From assembly GCA_938018045.1 (NCBI GenBank), contig CALIIP010000214.1, positions 1-10,102 of the forward strand: 10,102 nucleotides of DNA, in the 5' to 3' direction. Both the position numbers and the translations under genes were made by a program. The notes under the pieces are model-generated. The model was not told the DNA's origin, did no database searches, and was given only the letters and a program-made list of their open reading frames with translations. Positions within the stretch are counted from its first letter, which is position 1; the number at the start of each line of letters is the position of its first letter. This DNA is from an uncultured Flavobacteriaceae bacterium (GTDB lineage Bacteria > Bacteroidota > Bacteroidia > Flavobacteriales > Flavobacteriaceae). This document shows positions 6,348-10,102 of this stretch, in pieces.

Positions 6348-7583
6348 TTAAAATGAACTCTTAGGATAACACATAAAATATTTTATTACAGGTGTTGAAA
6401 GTGCCTGTAAATTCAAATGATCAGAGGCTTCAGCAATATCTTTTACAGTCTCATTCTTATATAAAATTTGAATTTGATCTTTAACCGAATTGTATGCTTG
6501 ATTTGAAACAGAATCAGTTATAAAAAAGTAATCTATTTCTTCTGCTGATAATTTATATTTCTCTTTAATTTTATTTTTAGTATCAATAACTGTTTGGTTA
6601 TCAAACTCCTCATTACTTAATTTTACTTTGAATAGTTTTCTATTTATTATTGCTTTAGACAACAATGACAAAACTTTATCTTCGCTATTTGTCCATTCTT
6701 TAATTGCAGATAACACATCGTAATCATCTAATTTAGAAAATGTATTTAAATCTTCTGATGTGAAATTTCTGCTGTTAACAGGATTGTCTAAAAAATATTT
6801 TAAAGCAGCACTCGCAGGAACAATTTTTCCTTTCACAGCCAATTCCTTTGCTCTTTTTAAAACTTTTACAAGTATATTTTCTGCAACCAAACCAGTTTTG
6901 TGCAAATAAACTTGCCAATACATTAATCTACGCGCAACGATAAATTTCTCTACAGAATAAATCCCTTTTTCTTCTACAACCAAACAATCTTCTTTAACAT
7001 TTAGCATCGCTATTAAACGTTCTGAATTAATATTCCCTTCAGAAACTCCTGTATAAAAACTATCTCTTTTTAGATAATCTAAACGGTCCATATCTAATTG
7101 ACTACTAATTAATTGATGTAAAAATTTACGACTATATTCATTCTTAAAAATCTGAATTGCAAGTGATAATTCACAGTCAAATTCTTTATTTAAGGCTTCC
7201 ATAAATTTCAGAGAAATTTCTTCATGACTTATTCCTGTCACAATACTATGTTCTAGTGCATGAGAAAACGCTCCATGACCAATATCGTGTAATAAAATTG
7301 CTATATAAACTGCATTTTCTTCATCATCTGAAATAGAAATTCCTTTAAACCTTAAAACTCTAACAGCATTTTGCATCAAATGCACACAACCAATCGCGTG
7401 TTGGAAACGTGTATGTTTTGCTCCAGGATACACCATATATGACAATCCCATTTGAGAAACACGTCTTAACCGTTGAAAATAAGGATGTTCTATCAAATCA
7501 AAAATTAATGAGTTCGGAATAGTAATAAAACCGTAGATTGGGTCGTTTAATATTTTAAGTTTGTTGGTTTTTTTTGCGGTCAA
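6348..7583 (-). CDS. HD-superfamily phosphohydrolase (dGTPase-like), TTG start
   Basis: A 411-residue cytoplasmic protein of the HD superfamily, COG1078-like, whose members include nucleotide phosphohydrolases. The N-terminal signature NDPIYGFI is at 13-20. Metal-binding residues are visible: His62 in TRFQHAIG, His99-Asp100 in LLHDIGHG (98-104) and the distal aspartate in QLDMDRLDYLKRD (162-174). The C-terminal half (about 210-411) is helical and less conserved; its role is unknown. Substrate cannot be told from sequence. The start codon is TTG: upstream in frame there is ATT and then a TAA stop (7595-7593), and the next Met is residue 45, after the conserved NDPIYGF motif. The gene opens the lpxD, lpxC-fabZ, lpxA, efp, lpxD-like operon and is divergent from porX. 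Confidence 0.9.
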   Translation of the reverse strand: MTAKKTNKLKILNDPIYGFITIPNSLIFDLIEHPYFQRLRRVSQMGLSYMVYPGAKHTRFQHAIGCVHLMQNAVRVLRFKGISISDDEENAVYIAILLHDIGHGAFSHALEHSIVTGISHEEISLKFMEALNKEFDCELSLAIQIFKNEYSRKFLHQLISSQLDMDRLDYLKRDSFYTGVSEGNINSERLIAMLNVKEDCLVVEEKGIYSVEKFIVARRLMYWQVYLHKTGLVAENILVKVLKRAKELAVKGKIVPASAALKYFLDNPVNSRNFTSEDLNTFSKLDDYDVLSAIKEWTNSEDKVLSLLSKAIINRKLFKVKLSNEEFDNQTVIDTKNKIKEKYKLSAEEIDYFFITDSVSNQAYNSVKDQIQILYKNETVKDIAEASDHLNLQALSTPVIKYFMCYPKSSF

Positions 7584-7604
7584 AATGATAAATTATTGTT
7601 AAAT

Positions 7605-7630
7605 GAGGTCTCGACTGCGCTCGACCAGAC
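7605..7630. repeat. GC-rich REP-like palindrome
   Basis: A short GC-rich island in very A/T-rich DNA. It contains TCGACTGCGCTCGA (7611-7624) flanked by GGTC (7607-7610) and an overlapping GACC (7623-7626). TCGA/TCGA and GGTC/GACC are alternative hairpin registers. From memory, similar TCGA-CTGCGC-TCGA palindromes are scattered between genes in Flavobacteriaceae genomes; that cannot be checked here. It lies 22 bases before the HD-gene start codon and so probably in that gene's transcript leader. Confidence 0.6.
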
Positions 7631-7650
7631 ATTTTAGTTCTATTTTTCTA

Positions 7651-7669
7651 CTCGATTTCAAGCGAGAGA
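7651..7669. repeat. Degenerate inverted partner of the REP-like palindrome
   Basis: CTCG (7651-7654) and CGAG (7663-7666) form a small hairpin with an 8-base loop. The stretch TTTCAAGCGAGAGA (7656-7669) resembles the reverse complement of the 7609-7624 palindrome with five central bases missing. CGCT (7618-7621) and TCTC (7609-7612) of the first element can pair with AGCG (7661-7664) and GAGA (7666-7669) here, so the two may form one larger stem. Confidence 0.35.
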
Positions 7670-7691
7670 TATTTTTAAAAATTGTTGAATC

Positions 7692-7704
7692 TTCAAATTT
7701 TGAA
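7692..7704. promoter_or_regulatory. 13-base palindrome in the porX/HD-gene spacer, possible operator
   Basis: TTCAAATTTTGAA is a perfect palindrome around its central T and is flanked by further TTGAA (7685-7689) and TTTCAA (7706-7711) half-site-like copies. It lies 30 bases before the porX start, where a regulator could bind. A/T-rich sequence produces such palindromes by chance, so this is a weak call. No TAnnTTTG box for porX is visible on the plus strand of this spacer. Confidence 0.25.
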
Positions 7705-7718
7705 TTTTCAATTTAACA

Positions 7719-7726
7719 CAAATATA
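7719..7726 (-). promoter_or_regulatory. Candidate -7 element for the HD gene and lipid A operon
   Basis: TATATTTG on the minus strand (7726-7719) fits the Bacteroidota -7 consensus. The -33 region would fall inside the first codons of porX on the other strand; the nearest match is an imperfect GTTTA around 7749-7745. Transcription from about 7712 would give a leader of some 130 bases carrying both REP-like elements. Confidence 0.4.
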
Positions 7727-7734
7727 AGATAAGT

Positions 7735-9285
7735 ATGAGTAATATAAACATTTTATGGGTTGATGACGAGATAGATTTGCTAAAACCACACATTATTTTC
7801 CTTGAAAAGAAAAATTATGCCGTAACAACGTGTACAAATGGTGCTGATGCAATTGATATGATAGATGAAGATACTAGTTTTGACATTGTTTTTTTAGACG
7901 AAAATATGCCTGGAATTTCTGGTTTAGAAACATTGACGGAAATCAAATCTAAAAATGCAAATCTTCCTGTGATCATGATTACTAAAAGTGAGGAAGAATA
8001 TATTATGGAAGATGCAATTGGTAATAAAATCGCCGATTATCTTATAAAACCTGTGAATCCTAATCAAATATTATTGAGTTTAAAGAAAAATTTAGACCAT
8101 TCTCGATTGGTATCAGAGAAGACTACTTCAAACTATCAACAAGATTTCAGAAAGATTGCCATGGATTTATCTATGGTAAATTCTTATGAAGAATGGGCTG
8201 AACTATATCAAAAACTAGTGTATTGGGAAATTGAATTGGAAGATATAAATGATCAAGGAATGATTGAAATCCTTGAAAGTCAGAAACAAGAAGCAAATGC
8301 GCAATTCTTTAAGTTTATTAAGAAAAACTATGAAGATTGGTTCCAAGGATATGACAAACCTGTATTGTCACACACCTTATTTAAAGATGTCATTGTACCG
8401 AATTTAGATACCAAAAAAGGAACATTATTGGTTGTTGTAGATAACCTACGTTTTGATCAGTGGCGCGTTATGGAGCCTTTAATTTCTGATTATTATAAAA
8501 AGACAAAAGAAACTGCATTCTATAGTATTTTACCAACTGCAACTCAATATGCGAGAAATGCCATTTTTTCAGGATTGATGCCTTCAGAAATGGAGAAAAT
8601 GTATCCTAAATATTGGAAAAATGACACAGATGAAGGTGGGAAAAATTTACATGAAAATGATTTTTTAACTGAACAAATCAAGCGATTAAACCTAAACTTA
8701 AAACACGAATATTATAAGATTACTAATTTAAAGTCTGGTAAACAATTGGCTGATTCATACAAGTCAACAAAAGAAAACGACTTGACAGTAATTGTATATA
8801 ATTTTGTTGATATGTTATCGCATGCAAAAACTGAAATGGCAGTTATCAAAGAATTGGCAGATGATGACAAAGCATATCGTTCATTAACATTAAGTTGGTT
8901 TAAGAATTCTCCTTTGATGGATATCATACAAAAAGCACAAGAACTGGGTCAGAAATTGATTATTACAACCGATCATGGAACTATAAATGCAACTGCTCCA
9001 ACCAAAGTTATTGGTGATAAAAACATCAGTTCAAATTTGAGATACAAAACTGGTAGAAGCCTATCTTTCAACGAGAAAGATGTGTATTCTGTAAGTAATC
9101 CTAAAGATATATTCTTGCCAACAATTAACATGAATAGTTCGTTTATATTTGCAAAAGAAGATTTGTTTTTTGCGTATCCAAACAACTACAATCATTTTGT
9201 GAAATATTATAAAAACACCTATCAACATGGCGGAATATCATTAGAGGAAATGATTATCCCATGTGCTATATTAGAACCGAAATAA
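7735..9285 (+). CDS. porX: PorX: response regulator with PglZ/alkaline phosphatase-type output domain
   Basis: PorX is the response regulator that, with the sensor PorY, controls expression and function of the type IX secretion system in Bacteroidota. The 516-residue length fits P. gingivalis PorX. Residues 1-122 are a receiver domain: acidic pocket Asp10-Asp11, phospho-acceptor Asp55 in FLDENMPG, Thr83 and Lys105. Residues 125-215 are a helical linker. Residues 228-516 are a PglZ-type alkaline phosphatase superfamily domain: Asp236 in VVVDNLRFDQWR, a nucleophile threonine in PTATQYARN (Thr268 or Thr270), Asp359 and His363 in NFVDMLSH, Asp413-His414 in TTDHGT and His498 in YQHGG are the likely zinc ligands and catalytic residues. 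The family member from P. gingivalis is reported to cleave oligonucleotides. All sites look intact. The ATG starts right at the conserved N-terminus. It is divergent from the HD/lipid A operon. Confidence 0.95.
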   Translation: MSNINILWVDDEIDLLKPHIIFLEKKNYAVTTCTNGADAIDMIDEDTSFDIVFLDENMPGISGLETLTEIKSKNANLPVIMITKSEEEYIMEDAIGNKIADYLIKPVNPNQILLSLKKNLDHSRLVSEKTTSNYQQDFRKIAMDLSMVNSYEEWAELYQKLVYWEIELEDINDQGMIEILESQKQEANAQFFKFIKKNYEDWFQGYDKPVLSHTLFKDVIVPNLDTKKGTLLVVVDNLRFDQWRVMEPLISDYYKKTKETAFYSILPTATQYARNAIFSGLMPSEMEKMYPKYWKNDTDEGGKNLHENDFLTEQIKRLNLNLKHEYYKITNLKSGKQLADSYKSTKENDLTVIVYNFVDMLSHAKTEMAVIKELADDDKAYRSLTLSWFKNSPLMDIIQKAQELGQKLIITTDHGTINATAPTKVIGDKNISSNLRYKTGRSLSFNEKDVYSVSNPKDIFLPTINMNSSFIFAKEDLFFAYPNNYNHFVKYYKNTYQHGGISLEEMIIPCAILEPK

Positions 9286-9291
9286 GATTGT

Positions 9292-9299
9292 TATATTTG
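9292..9299 (+). promoter_or_regulatory. Candidate -7 promoter element for nhaA
   Basis: TATATTTG in the 38-base gap between porX and nhaA fits TAnnTTTG and ends 24 bases before the nhaA ATG. The -33 position, inside the last porX codons, reads TATT rather than TTTG. No terminator follows porX, so co-transcription with porX is also possible. Confidence 0.45.
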
Positions 9300-9323
9300 C
9301 TCTTTAAACTTTAGAGAAAATAT

Positions 9324-10102
9324 ATGATCACAAAGATACTTTTAACTCCATTTCAAAAATTTGTAAAAACCGAAAGCCTTGCAGGAATGCTACTTTTTGG
9401 TGCAACAATTATTGCATTAATTTGGGCAAATTCATCTTATGCAGCAGCATATGAAAGTTTATGGCAATATGAAATCGGAATTTCTTTCCAAGAATTTGAA
9501 CTGAAAAAACCATTGATTCTATGGATTAATGACGGATTGATGGCAATTTTCTTTTTCCTGATAGGTTTAGAGTTAAAAAGAGAGTTATTAATTGGAGAGA
9601 TAAACACGCTTAAAAAAGCCGCTTTTCCTTTTATTGCTGCTTTAGGTGGAGTTATCGTGCCAGTTATTTTCTATTTGGCATTAAATCAAAACCCAGAAAC
9701 TGTTAAAGGTTGGGGAATACCAATGGCTACAGATATTGCTTTTGCATTGGCAATTTTGAGTACTTTAGGGAAAAGAGTTCCGCTGAGTTTAAAAATATTT
9801 TTGACTGCTTTTGCTATTATCGATGATATTGCTGCAGTACTTGTTATTGCAATTTTTTATAGTGCAAATATCAATTGGTATTTTATTTTATATGGTCTTA
9901 TTCTTATTTCATTCCTTGGATATTGGTATCACAACAGAAAATACTCTTTAGAAATCGGAATAATTTTAGCAATTATTATTTGGTTTTTATTCCTGAAGTC
10001 TGGAATTCACCCGACAATTGCAGGAGTTCTCTTAGCATTTACAATTCCTATTAAAAGAAGACTTAATATTAAGTCGTTTTCTGATAATCTTTCTTCTATT
10101 TC
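9324..10102 (+). CDS. nhaA: Na+/H+ antiporter NhaA (5' part, runs off right edge)
   Basis: The first 259 codons of an NhaA-type inner-membrane antiporter that exports sodium in exchange for protons and supports pH and salt homeostasis; the gene continues beyond the window (family proteins are about 390-450 residues). The first helix begins near residue 18 (SLAGMLLFGATIIALIW). The conserved segment NDGLMAIFFFLIGLELKRE is at 69-87. Asp137 in MATDIAFALA and Asp167-Asp168 in AIIDDIAAV match the ion-binding Asp133, Asp163 and Asp164 of E. coli. SGIHPTIAGVLLAFTIP is at 226-242. The ATG at 9324 is the only good start near the conserved N-terminus. It follows porX by 38 bases on the same strand. Confidence 0.96.
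   Translation, partial: MITKILLTPFQKFVKTESLAGMLLFGATIIALIWANSSYAAAYESLWQYEIGISFQEFELKKPLILWINDGLMAIFFFLIGLELKRELLIGEINTLKKAAFPFIAALGGVIVPVIFYLALNQNPETVKGWGIPMATDIAFALAILSTLGKRVPLSLKIFLTAFAIIDDIAAVLVIAIFYSANINWYFILYGLILISFLGYWYHNRKYSLEIGIILAIIIWFLFLKSGIHPTIAGVLLAFTIPIKRRLNIKSFSDNLSSI

Noticed and set aside
8712..9185. Two minus-strand open frames inside porX
   Set aside because: Fully inside the conserved PglZ-domain coding region and without features of their own.
9300..9316. Small inverted repeat CTCT/AGAG between porX and nhaA as a terminator
   Set aside because: The stem is only four base pairs, has a 9-base loop and no T run follows; it overlaps the nhaA leader.

Overview
The window is low-GC, gene-dense bacterial chromosome, most likely from a marine member of the Flavobacteriaceae (Bacteroidota). 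Four things support this. It carries a porX gene, the regulator of the type IX secretion system (T9SS), which is found in Bacteroidota. It has an LpxC-FabZ fusion gene, characteristic of that phylum. It shows Bacteroidota-type promoter elements (TTTG, about 19 bases, TAnnTTTG). Its start codons lack Shine-Dalgarno sequences. I see no mobile element, CRISPR array, tRNA or rRNA.

Layout: from 7583 leftwards on the minus strand runs a compact envelope operon. It reads HD-domain phosphohydrolase, lpxD, lpxC-fabZ, lpxA, efp and a second lpxD-like gene, with gaps of 32 bases or less and two overlaps. After a 75-base gap, probably with its own promoter, comes sucD, closed by a strong hairpin terminator (595-630). 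A perfect Bacteroidota promoter lies on top of that terminator. It drives the next minus-strand gene, a lipoprotein M16 zinc protease cut by the left edge. Rightwards on the plus strand are porX (7735-9285) and nhaA (9324 to the right edge, truncated). The 151 bases between the HD gene and porX are the only sizeable divergent spacer. They hold a GC-rich REP-like palindrome, a degenerate partner, a 13-base palindrome and a minus-strand -7 box.

How the genes work together: LpxA, LpxC and LpxD are the first acyl-transfer, deacetylation and second acyl-transfer steps of lipid A synthesis. FabZ makes fatty acids from the 3-hydroxyacyl-ACP pool that LpxA and LpxD also use, so the fusion sits at the branch point between phospholipid and lipid A. 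PorX controls T9SS, whose cargo in some Bacteroidota is attached to a lipid-A-anchored LPS, so its position back to back with the lipid A operon is suggestive. EF-P and SucD (translation, TCA cycle) are housekeeping genes carried along.

Most of the window is conserved core genome and I do not see a wholly new system. The points most worth following are the divergent second LpxD, the promoter nested in a terminator, and the pairing of two predicted phosphohydrolases (HD protein and PorX) across a structured intergenic region.
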